Under the pieces are notes generated by a model. The model did no database searches, had not been told where the DNA came from, and saw only the letters and a list, made by a program, of their open reading frames with translations. From contig CM033122.1 in assembly GCA_019321725.1 (NCBI GenBank), positions 2,728,001 to 2,792,000 on the forward strand: a stretch of 64,000 nucleotides of DNA, in the 5' to 3' direction. Source of the stretch: Paulownia fortunei. Its lineage: Eukaryota; Streptophyta; Magnoliopsida; Lamiales; Paulowniaceae. Made by a program: the position numbers and the translations under genes. Shown here one piece after another: positions 54,594 through 64,000 of the stretch (positions are counted from its first letter, which is position 1; every line of letters begins with the position of its first letter).

Positions 54594-57164
54594 ATGAAAT
54601 CTTTGGTCCCTTTTCCTTCTTCATCAGTTCCTTCACGACTGCTCTTTTCATTCCCCCCTTACAAATCTTTATCATCTGCATCTTGTTCTTCGTCCATAGA
54701 GGGAGCTACAATTATACCCCTCCCGAACTCTGATTCTGTTGAAGCAAACCCAACTTCAGAACCCCAAAACTCAATCAAGATCCAAACTTTTCAAAAACCC
54801 ATTTCAGAAAACACACGATTAAGCCAAACTTATGTTGTGGATACCCTTTTATCTCACATAAATGACCCTTCGTCAGCTCTTGAGTACTTCAAATGGGTAG
54901 AGAAACAGCGCGGTTTCGTGCTAGATATTGGGGATTCGTTCTTCGTGCTGCTTCACATTCTTGTAAGTTCCCGGATACATCATGGTGCAGCTAGGAATTT
55001 GCTTAATAATTACTTATCCCGTGATTCTGCCCCTTCGGGTGTTGTGCTTGTTGATCGCTTGATTAATTGTTCGGATAGATTTGGTTTTGGGCTGAAGCCG
55101 CCGGTTTTCAATTACTTGTTGAATGGATATGTTAAAGCACGGCGTTATAAAGATGCAGAAGATTGTTTCTATGCATTGGTTTCTTGCGGCATAAAGCCGT
55201 GTGTCCGGATTTTGAATCATTTCTTGAATTCATTGCTTAGGGCAAGTATGATTGATGAGGCACGTGGTTTATTTAGGGACATAGTTTTAAAGAAACTTAA
55301 TTATGATTGTGCCACTGTGTACATGATGATGTGCGCGAGTCTGAGAGAAGATAAGGTGGAAGAGGCTGAGGAGTACTTTTTGCAGGCAAAGAACAGTGGA
55401 ATTATGCTTGATCCGCCTGTTTATTGTACTGCAGTTCGGGCTGCTTGTATGAAGCTGGAAACCAACGTTGCTTGTGGCCTGTTGAGTGAGATGAAGGAGA
55501 GGGGTTGGGTTCCTCCTGAGGGTACATTTACACATTTGATTTGTACTTGTGTGAAGCAGAGGAATATGATGGCGGCATTAAGGCTGAAGGATGAGATGAT
55601 TAACAGTGGACATTCCATGAATTTGGTGGTTGCTACTAGCTTGATGAAGGGGTATTATCAGCAGGGTGATCTGCATAGCTCTTTGGCGTTGTTTGATAAG
55701 ATTGTTGAAGATGGACTTGCTCCAAACAAAGTCACCTATGCGGTCCTTATAGAAGGGTGCTGTATAAATAGAAATATGGTGAAGGCTAGGCAGTTGTATA
55801 TGCAAATGAAATCTGCAGGTATTCCACCAACTGTCTATACTGTAAATTCTTTAATTAGAGGGTATTTTCAAACTCAATTGACAGACGAGGCAACCAAGCT
55901 ATTTGATGAGGCTGTTAAGGATGGCATTGCCAATGTTTTCACTTATAATATTCTCTTATCCTGGTTCTTTGAAGGGGGTAGGGTAGATGATGCTCGCAGG
56001 ATATGGGATATGATGATTGATCAGGGGGTTGAACCAACTGTGGTTTCCTACAACAATATGGTTCTGGGGAACTGCAGAAAAGGGAATATGGATGTAGCAT
56101 TAGACTTACTTTCTGAAATGACTTTACGAAATTTGAAAGCAAATGTTTTCACATATAGTATATTGGTTGATGGGTATTTCAGAAAAGGTGAAACTGAAAA
56201 AGCCATTGGACTGTTCGACCATATGGTGAGCTTGGGGATTGCCCCCACTGATGTCACATTCAATACAATCATCAGTGGGTTGTGCAAAGTTAGTCAAACC
56301 ACTGTAGCAAAAGATAGAATGGAAAAGTTTGTAGCAATGGGTTTCACTCCCATGTGCATGACTTATAATAGCCTTATTGATGGCTTTATGAAGGAAGGTG
56401 ATATTAACTCTGCATTGGCTGTTTATAAGGAGATGTGTGAAACTGGACTTTTGCCTAATGTTGTTACTTACACCACTTTGATTGATGGGTTTTGTAAAAG
56501 ACAAAATATTGATCTTGCATTAAAGATGCGAAATGAGATGCGTGCTAAAGGTATTGAAATGGATGTAACTGCGTATAATGCTCTTATTGATGCCTTCTGC
56601 AAAAGAAATGACATGAAGAGTGCATGTGAACTTTTTGATGAAATACTAGAAGTTGGTCTAACTCCAACTACGGGTGTTTACAACACCATGGTTGGTGGCT
56701 TCAGAGACCTATATAATATGGAAGCAGCACTTCACTTTTATAAAAGGATGAAGAATGAGGGGATTCAATGTGATTTGGAAACGTACACCACATTAATTGA
56801 TGGGCTGCTAAAGGCTGGGAATATACTGCTTGCATCAGAGTTGTACCAGGAGATGCTTGCCAAGGATATATTACCGGATGTCGTTACATACTCTGTTTTA
56901 GTACGTGGTCTCTGTAATAAAGGACAAGTGGAAAATGCTCGCAAGGTCCTGGAAGAAATGCATAAAACGAGCATCACTCCTAATGTACTTATTTATAATA
57001 CACTGATTGCTGGATATTTCAGGGAGGGTAATTTGCAAGAGGCTTTTAGGTTGCATGATGAAATGCTTGATAGAGGTCTTGCACCCGATGATATAACTTA
57101 TGACATTCTTGTGAGTGGAAAGTTTAAAGAGAATATTTCTCCTCAGGGAGCTTTAAGCGTATGA
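54594..57164 (+). CDS. P-type pentatricopeptide repeat protein, organellar
   Basis: Single-exon PPR protein of 856 residues. P-type PPR proteins bind organelle RNA in a sequence-specific way and act in its processing, stability, splicing or translation. The N-terminus (about 60 residues; Ser- and Pro-rich, few acidic residues) looks like a mitochondrial or plastid targeting peptide. From about residue 170 to 845 there are about nineteen tandem 35-residue repeats, with the hallmark pattern V(V/F)TY(N/T)xLIDGFCK...A..L...M...G. Examples are VFTYNILLSWFFEGGRVDDA, VVTYTTLIDGFCKRQNIDLA and LETYTTLIDGLLKAGNILLA. No E or DYW editing domain follows, since the protein ends shortly after the last repeat. 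The overall layout resembles Arabidopsis At3g54980, as I recall it. The frame is intact, and ATG 54594 is the first in-frame start. Confidence 0.96.
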   Translation: MKSLVPFPSSSVPSRLLFSFPPYKSLSSASCSSSIEGATIIPLPNSDSVEANPTSEPQNSIKIQTFQKPISENTRLSQTYVVDTLLSHINDPSSALEYFKWVEKQRGFVLDIGDSFFVLLHILVSSRIHHGAARNLLNNYLSRDSAPSGVVLVDRLINCSDRFGFGLKPPVFNYLLNGYVKARRYKDAEDCFYALVSCGIKPCVRILNHFLNSLLRASMIDEARGLFRDIVLKKLNYDCATVYMMMCASLREDKVEEAEEYFLQAKNSGIMLDPPVYCTAVRAACMKLETNVACGLLSEMKERGWVPPEGTFTHLICTCVKQRNMMAALRLKDEMINSGHSMNLVVATSLMKGYYQQGDLHSSLALFDKIVEDGLAPNKVTYAVLIEGCCINRNMVKARQLYMQMKSAGIPPTVYTVNSLIRGYFQTQLTDEATKLFDEAVKDGIANVFTYNILLSWFFEGGRVDDARRIWDMMIDQGVEPTVVSYNNMVLGNCRKGNMDVALDLLSEMTLRNLKANVFTYSILVDGYFRKGETEKAIGLFDHMVSLGIAPTDVTFNTIISGLCKVSQTTVAKDRMEKFVAMGFTPMCMTYNSLIDGFMKEGDINSALAVYKEMCETGLLPNVVTYTTLIDGFCKRQNIDLALKMRNEMRAKGIEMDVTAYNALIDAFCKRNDMKSACELFDEILEVGLTPTTGVYNTMVGGFRDLYNMEAALHFYKRMKNEGIQCDLETYTTLIDGLLKAGNILLASELYQEMLAKDILPDVVTYSVLVRGLCNKGQVENARKVLEEMHKTSITPNVLIYNTLIAGYFREGNLQEAFRLHDEMLDRGLAPDDITYDILVSGKFKENISPQGALSV

Positions 57165-59561
57165 ATCATCGCCTTGGCGTAATTGACGATCCACTCTTTG
57201 CTGCTCCGAAGGACAAAATTTCCATTATAGAGACTTCAACATGAAGTATTCATATTCCGTGGAAGGTAATTTCATTCATCATTGTCGTTAACTGAAGTGT
57301 CCTTGTGCTTCAGAACAACATTTCTCTTGCTCTTTATCTGTTTTGAAATACATTTTAACAACTTTATCGGAAAACAAATCTTCTTAATTGGTCTTGCTGA
57401 CACTCAATACAGTTAAGTCCATTTTGCTTAGTGCCTTTCCTCTCATAATTCAAGAAAAATCAAATTTTCTGAATTTAAGTTTCTGCTTGCCACTCATCCT
57501 TTGAAATAGGATTCTGCTTTATGATTTTGAGTTTCCTTTTCTGCTGAACAACAATGTTCTAGTCAAAGTACCCTTGTTTCTAGTGATTGTAGAACCATTA
57601 AAACCTGATTTATTTTCATGTTAGAGTCACCTCTTAAATCTGGAAAGTGATGAGAATTTGTGGAATTGGCTCTTTGTAGTATTTGAAAACCTCTGGTTTA
57701 ATTCTTATGTTATTGTTCTTCTCATGAAAAGTAGCTTGAAGAGCAACTGCTATCCTCAATTGGACTTCTAACTGCAAAACCTTTTCCACAGCAGATGTGC
57801 TCTTGAATAAGATAACAAACAAAGATTTGGGAAATGTTTTGTATTGTTTTGGTAAGGTGTTTGGGTGAAATGTATTGGGGAATGTAGTATGTTTGCTTTC
57901 GTTTTGAAAATATTTTGGAGTGTAATAATTAGAATGTTTTGAAAATATATTTTGGGGGAAGGGAAGATTGTTTTGGAGGGAAATATATTGAGGAATGTGT
58001 GATGTCTAGTTTTATTTTGGGGGAATGAGAATGAGGTTTGGAAAATGAAAACAAAAATTCCTTGGATCTTTCTTTCTGTTCCATCAGGTTTGTCCTTTTT
58101 GGCAGGATGGACGTGTTTTTTGTGTATGTGCATGCAATCTTTGTTAACTTTTAGAGAGAGCCAATAGAGAAGCTATTCAAGTAAATTTATTCTGTAGTTT
58201 CTTACTATTGCAGATCTAGAGGAGAAGTCATTTGTGTTGTAAGTTTCAACGCAACCTTTTGGCCACTGGTTTTATACTCAGAGCAGTCTGTAAACACGAT
58301 GAGACTTAAAAGGTGAACAATACGAAGAATTGTGGATTGAACTGCTTCAAGTATGTTACATATGGAGAGCTCTTTCCAATCCAGAAATTGAAGACGTTGT
58401 ATGAGTTTTGGCATATGATTGTTGTGATCGCAGTTGAATCAAAGTAGTGAAATAGACGAAGCATGTGCCACATGTTGTACTAAAAACACCTCCAGATGTG
58501 GAACTAATTGTAAGTTTCCAAGCTTCGAAAATGGCAATCATCTGTGAGACAAAATACATACCCATTATTGACCCCTCATCCTCACATTGAATATCAGCAC
58601 CATTTGATAAAAATCTTAATAAAAGCTTGGGTTCCCTTTCAAAGAATTACCTTCTATGGTGTAACGGTTGGTGGCAACTTCGTTGTAGTTGACTTTCAGG
58701 ATTCACAAGTTTTCTGCCTCATTGAGTACATTGCAGTCCTTATCGTCACTCCTTGTGCATGTGCATTTTATTTCACAAAGATACAGGTTTTCATGATATT
58801 TATGGTTTTGCCAGCGACTCAAATGAGTTCAGACTAATCTAGCCGCATATGTTTTTGCAGCATTTGTACAATGGAGAAAGTGGAGGACAATCATGAACCA
58901 AAACACGAGATTCTTTGTGATTTATGGACTGGCTGTGTAGGGATGGTAATAGCTCAGGTTTAGAGCGAGTTTGCCACAATCCTTGCAGTGCACAAGTTTT
59001 CAAGGATCTAAGACCGACTTTCCTTACTCAAGACTTGGTTGGTTGAATCAGACCTATTTTAAAATTTTAAAATATTAAAAAATTATAATTTTTTTATAAT
59101 TATTCTTGGAAACAAATGTTTACAAGGATCTTTGTAAACAATATCTCTGAGTTATCTCCTAGGTGTGAGTGTGCAACATGCTTTTAGAATTCCTGATTTG
59201 TTGAATGGACGATACATCTTTGAAGTTTTATATACATTTATGCATTATCTTCTAATTACATAGTTACAAGAGAAAAATGTAGAAAAAGTAATATAAAGGG
59301 TAAAGTACACTTTCACCTTCCTCGATAGAAACGGGCATTCAGCAGACAATCCCAATATTTGCAAATCCAAAGCTTTGGTTACAATCCTTCGTTTATGCAT
59401 TTTCTCAGTTAGCTCTTTTTCTTTCGTTATTACAGATATGAGCAAGATATCTTTGATTGGGCACGAGTATTTGTAGAAACAAGCATTCAGCAGCCAATCC
59501 CAATTTAATATTTTGACGCAGCCCCGATAGAGTCATCCTATCTTACATAAAATAAAATAAA
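57165..59561. other. Downstream region of the PPR gene
   Basis: The first few hundred bases are likely PPR 3' UTR. Up to about 59050 the base composition stays moderately balanced, with several short ORFs on both strands (the largest at 58544-58837, 97 codons), but none resembles a known family or has a supporting splice model. I treat them as chance. From about 59050 the DNA becomes AT-rich up to the fold-back element. Confidence 0.45.
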
Positions 59562-60757
59562 GAGTAAATCTCATTTTACTTCTTTCTATTTTGATTTAAT
59601 ATTATTTTATTTTTAATACTTTTAATTGTCTCACTTTACCCTTTATACTCTTATTTTTATCTCTCTTTACTCCCTTATACTCTAAAATAATTAATCAAAT
59701 TACCCTTACCAATTATTTATAATAAAATTATTATAAAACGTTTTAAAATTGATAAACTTGTATTTATATTCTAATATTTTTTAACTTAATTTATAACACT
59801 TAACATTAAATTTATTTTAAATTTTATTATTTTTAAAGTTTAATAGCTATTTTTTTATAAATATAGTTCATATTAAATTTCTATATTGTATGATATTTTT
59901 TATTAACTAATATATTTTACTTAAAAAATTTTATACTTATCATAAATATAATAATTATATATAACATATTTCTAAAAAGTATTTTGTTAAATACATAAAA
60001 TATTATTAATAAATTTTTCATTGTTAGTGGAATTATTAAAATTTCATAAAAATAATGTTAAATTAAAAAAAAAGTTATTTTTAGGTATAATTTAATACTA
60101 TTAAATAAAATATAAATAGTTGAATTATTATAATTTAATAGACACTATGTTCTATTTAAAAAATTATAATCATTTTACTAATTATTTTTATTTCTATGAC
60201 TTGATTATAATGATTATTTTTTAATTTAACATAGTTTATATGAACTTATGATAATTCTATTAATAAAAAAAAATTATTACTAATCTTTTATGTATTTAGA
60301 AAGATATAACTTCAAAATATTTTATATATTTTGTGAATTTATATTGAGTCGAAAATTCATAAGTAAAGTGTATTAGCTAATAAAGAATATTCTAACATAT
60401 ACTAATTCAATAAGAACTATGTTAAATTAAAAATTAACTATTAAAATTTAAGTACAATAAAAAATCTTAAATAAGTTTAATGTCAAATATTAATTAATCA
60501 AATTGAAAAAAAATTAGAATATAAATATAAATCTATTAATTTTAGAAAATTTTAAAGTAATTTTTTTACAAATAATTGATAAGCGTAATTTTATTATTTT
60601 TTTAAAATACAAGGGTAAAGTAAGACAATAAGAGTATAAGGAAGTAAAGTGAAATAGAATGAGAGTAAAATGGGGTAAAGTAAGATAATTGAGAATAAAA
60701 TGGAGTAAAGTGATACTCAACTAAAATAAAGGGGAGTAAAGTGAAATTTACCCTAAA
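59562..60757. mobile_element. Non-coding fold-back (long terminal inverted repeat) element
   Basis: The two halves of this very AT-rich 1.2-kb block are imperfect reverse complements of each other over almost their whole length, with a centre near 60150-60160. The outer ends match as AGAGTAAATCTCATTTTACT on the left and, in reverse complement, AGGGTAAATTTCACTTTACT on the right. Inner pairs include TTATATTCTAATATTTTTT-like words and AAATACATAAAATATTATTA against AAATACATAAAAGATTAGTA. The ends also carry several CACTTTAC-type subrepeats. There is no coding sequence. It fits a non-autonomous fold-back or long-TIR Mutator-like element. The flanks are AAATAAAAT-like on both sides, but the low complexity makes the target duplication uncertain. 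Boundaries are good to about ten bases. Confidence 0.8.
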
Positions 60758-61157
60758 TAAAATCAACGTTACTATTGTAGTTGAAGAGGCTGCGCTGCTA
60801 GCTGGCAGACATGCAAAAACCTTAATTTCATATACTAAATCCTTTTGTTATCTAACAGTTCAAGTAAATTTCACAAAAAAATAAAATAAAAATGAGTTGG
60901 TCAAATTTATTTAAATGCACTAATTTATTTATTTATGTTTGAGATAACTGAATAATCGAACTAGCCCTCTTTGTTCAATTTAAATCATGTTTACGTATAT
61001 ACATATAAAGCACAAATGAAGTAAATGAAAAACTCTTGTTACAATGAGGTACATTAATTCATATGCAAACATGCAGAATAGGATAAAAGAATGAAAAATT
61101 AATACAAATAGAAATAAGTAAAGCCTTCTCCTTGTCTGGGAGTTAATTGATGATCGG

Positions 61158-62781
61158 TTAACTGGAAGGATTATAGAGGGTGGGAACCACAATCAGATTT
61201 TCTTTCCTTCCAACAGCAATTCCTTCAGCATCAGCCATGTTCAAATCACTCGGCTTCATTCCATTTGGTAGAGCCCAATCAAAGTGATAGAGAAGCTGAG
61301 CCAAAGGAAGCTCCACATTAGCCAACCCGAATGTCATCCCGGGGCAAATCCTCCTGCCCGACCCGAATGGAAGATATTGATAATTGGCTCCCAAGTAATC
61401 AATGGAGTTATCCTCAAACCTTTCGGGCTTAAAGTTTTCAGGCTCATGCCAATAGTTAGGGTCCCTTCCCATAGCCCAAGCGTTAACCATGACTTTGGCC
61501 TTGAGAGGTATGGTGTAGCCCTCAACCTCACATTCTTCTCTGCAGGCTCTTGGGAGTAAAGGGATTGGAGGATGCATCCTTAGAGTTTCTTTTATCACCA
61601 ATTTTAGGTATTTCAGCGCGCGCACTTCGGCCTCTTCTATCGTTTCCTTTCCTTTAAAAGCTTCTCTGACCTCAGCTTGTGCCTTTGCTAGGACGTGCGG
61701 GTTTTTCATTAGTTCGGCCATGGCCCAATCAACAGTCGTTGAAGAAGTTTCTGTTCCAGCTGAGAACATGTCCTGAAAAAAACAATTAAAAATTTGTGAA
61801 AAGAGAAACTAATTAAGAGAAATCTTGTATACATATAATAGCATTTAATGAAGTATGAAATGAGATTTTTTTTAGGCCAAAAATGCTTACAAATAGGACT
61901 GCTTTGATGTTGTTATTAGCTATTGGAAACTCAAATTCTCCACTTTGCTTCAATCTCAGCAGAACATCAACCAAATCTTCACTTCCCAACTCTCCATTGC
62001 CTTTCTTGGTTTTGTGCTCATCAATTAGTCTGTCGAGAATGGAGTCCATCTTGCTGCGCATCCTTAAGAGTTTGTACTTATTCCAGTTGATGAGGTTGAG
62101 TATCTTTAATGAAGGGAACAAATCAGCCATATCAAAGCCTCCTGCCAAGACTACTGCTTTCTTCAGCAAGCTGATCAATGTTTCCCTATCCTTCAACACT
62201 TTACCAAATGCGGCTCTGCAAGTGATGGCACTCGTAAACAAGAAAGTCTTCTCGGTCAGGTTGATTGGCGTCCCAGAGTTGGACCGAATGGATTCGATGA
62301 GACGAGAGGCCTCATCCTTCCTGATGTACTCGAACGATCGCACGTTTTTAACGCTCAACAGCTCCAAAATGCATATTTTGCGCATTTGCCTCCAGTACTC
62401 GCCGTATGGGCTAAACGCAATGTCGATGTAATTGTACCACATGATCTTGCTGGCTAGGCTTTGAGGCCTGTCAGCACATGCGGGGTCTACAGTTTTGAGC
62501 ACCTCTCTCACCACTTTAGGTGAAGAAACAACTATCGTCGAGACTTCACCGAACTTTAGGTGCATGAGGGGGCCATATTTCTTGGCTAAGTCTCTAAGGG
62601 AATGGTGTGGCAGTGAACCTACAATATGGTGCAAGTGCCCAATGAAAGGTAGCTTCCATGGACCAGGAGGCAATTTTTTTTTCTTGATTGATTTGGATTT
62701 TTTCCATTGCTTCACTATCAAGAAGATGAAGGAAAGGAGTAGAAGGGAAGTAGCGAAGTTGAAAGGAAACTGGATTTCCAT
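61158..62781 (-). CDS. Cytochrome P450, CYP71D-like
   Basis: Haem-thiolate monooxygenase of the CYP71 clan, anchored in the endoplasmic reticulum and reduced by P450 reductase. CYP71D members oxidise terpenoids, flavonoids or alkaloids; the substrate cannot be told here. Two minus-strand exons, 62781-61891 (297 codons) and 61772-61158 (204 codons plus stop), are joined by one phase-0 GT-AG intron at the position usual for CYP71, giving 501 residues. Features: N-terminal membrane anchor (residues 8-24), basic stretch, proline hinge [10 protein letters not shown]-helix AGTETSS at about 302, K-helix KETLR (E359, R362), PERF, and haem loop [10 protein letters not shown] with C440. All invariant residues are present, so the gene should be active. 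A TATA-like ATATATA on the minus strand near 62868-62877 is about 90 bases before the ATG. Confidence 0.95.
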
Positions 62782-64000
62782 TAGTATTAGGGATAGGGAA
62801 AAAGGAAGAGATACTAATTGCTGCTGGTTATGCTTTTATTGTGATGGAGTTTGCATGCAAATGTTCTCATATATATAGTGCAAAATCTTTGAATTTTTAA
62901 CTATTGTCAGACATTAATTTATTCCTTTTTTGTCTGTCAATTTTGAATATGGACAATTTAATTTGTTTTATTTTTGATTTCCAACTCTTGACTACAGTTT
63001 GCTCCTACGGTCCTGCCTCTCTTTCCTTGCTAGTCAACTTTCTTTATAAGTTGAATTCAAATCTTTTATGCTTGAATATTGTCTTTCAGTATTTTATTTT
63101 CAGCTTTTCTCATAATTTGGTAGCCACTTCATTATTTGGATTCTATATATCTATAGTGTTAAATGTATTTTTCCAACAATAAAATACTCTCTTTTTTTTG
63201 ATTGATTTGTTATCGTGCAAAGTCAAACTATTTAATTATTTTACCCATCTTATTACGTTGTTTTCTCGATAATTTTATTATAATAGTATTTTCAAACATA
63301 ATATACATTACCTTATATAACAATTTTCATGTAGTTTTTAAAGAAATTAATCAAAGTATTCATAATTACACACAAACAATGTCAATTGATTGACCAACAG
63401 AAACAAGGAAGTATTCATCTAATTAGGATGGAGGTATTAAGACTTTAGGAAAGGTAAGCCTCTAATACTTTATACATTAGTTATTACTATAAAATGGAGG
63501 TACTTCTTTCACCCATAGTTTTATATGAATTCCAGTCATTAGTTATTACTATAAAATTCAGGATTATCCACAATCCTCCCGACGGCTTGTCTTTGAGAAA
63601 AAATTCAGACTGAAGTATGAACAAAATATAAAGAATCAACTATTGGATTTAATATATATATATTGAGGTGGCTGTTAATGGTAACAGCGTCTGCGCAGCC
63701 GCAACAAAACATGCACAACGTTATAATATATTATTTTAGAATGTATTATATACATTGATTTTATTTTTAAATATTCAATTTGACATGAGATTTTAGATGG
63801 GAGTTGAAAATATAAAAGTTTTATATATATTTATATTATTAATTTTAATATTATATCATTATTTGTATCTTTCAAAATATTTTTTTTTATTTTAAAACGT
63901 CCGAAAAGGGAAATGAGAGGGATAATTTTGGGACGGACTGAAAAGTATCTAATAATTCAAGTTAGCTATAGAATTATATATATGGTAAGTCAAATTTGTA
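62782..64000. other. Upstream region of the P450 gene to window end
   Basis: Contains the P450 promoter. The remainder is AT-rich, with short ORFs on the + strand (62904-63182, 63202-63393) that have hydrophobic, compositionally biased translations and no family resemblance. No gene, RNA gene or clear transposon end is seen up to 64000. Confidence 0.5.
62868..62877 (-). promoter_or_regulatory. TATA box of the P450 gene
   Basis: The minus strand reads CTATATATATG about 90 bases upstream of the P450 start codon, a position that would allow a leader of roughly 55-60 bases. Confidence 0.5.

Noticed and set aside
55014..56977. Several minus-strand ORFs inside the PPR gene
   Set aside because: They are antisense to an intact 856-codon intronless gene and show no family motif.
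58544..58837. 97-codon ORF downstream of the PPR gene
   Set aside because: No domain or codon pattern resembling a gene, no splice partners; probably 3' flanking DNA.

Overview
The window is a nuclear, AT-rich stretch of a core eudicot plant genome. This is shown by intron-rich genes with GT-AG introns, many (TA)n and (CT)n microsatellites, and plant-only families: a PISTILLATA-type MADS gene, an S-domain lectin receptor kinase, a plant P-type PPR protein and a CYP71-clan P450. I cannot name the species from sequence alone. All exon models below were read by eye from splice signals, phase and family knowledge. For each complete gene the total exon length was checked for divisibility by three.

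Layout: (1) 1-295, last exon of an unrecognised + strand gene. (2) 3327-5839 (+), seven-exon PISTILLATA/GLOBOSA floral B-class MADS gene. (3) 5840-12192, intergenic, repeats only. (4) 12193-12996 (-), three-finger RanBP2-type zinc-finger protein with a leader intron carrying an 18-G run. (5) 16932-20375 (-), seven-exon G-type lectin S-receptor-like kinase with two single-base frameshifts; its first intron holds a misplaced exon of a ROP/RAC GTPase. (6) 22927-30345 (+), eleven-exon TSO1/TCX CXC-domain (LIN54-like) regulator, with E2F-like and CHR-like sites in its promoter, a GC-AG intron, a stop codon overlapping an acceptor, and a solo LTR in a 2.3-kb intron. (7) 31790-35636 (-), nine-exon SOBER1/acyl-protein-thioesterase-like esterase. 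(8) 40905-42044 (-), two-exon ARM-repeat protein. (9) 43016-49885 (-), thirteen-exon CYP95-type SR-cyclophilin with one frameshift and a possible stop-containing cassette exon. (10) 54594-57164 (+), intronless organellar PPR protein. (11) 59562-60757, non-coding fold-back element of about 1.2 kb. (12) 61158-62781 (-), two-exon CYP71D-like P450.

The genes do not form a pathway; this is ordinary eudicot euchromatin. The most notable structures are the fold-back element, the misplaced ROP exon, the solo LTR with an exact 5-bp duplication, the promoter architecture of the TSO1-like gene, and three frameshifts that are each repaired by one extra G in a short G run. The last pattern suggests either real decay or a consensus error of the assembly.
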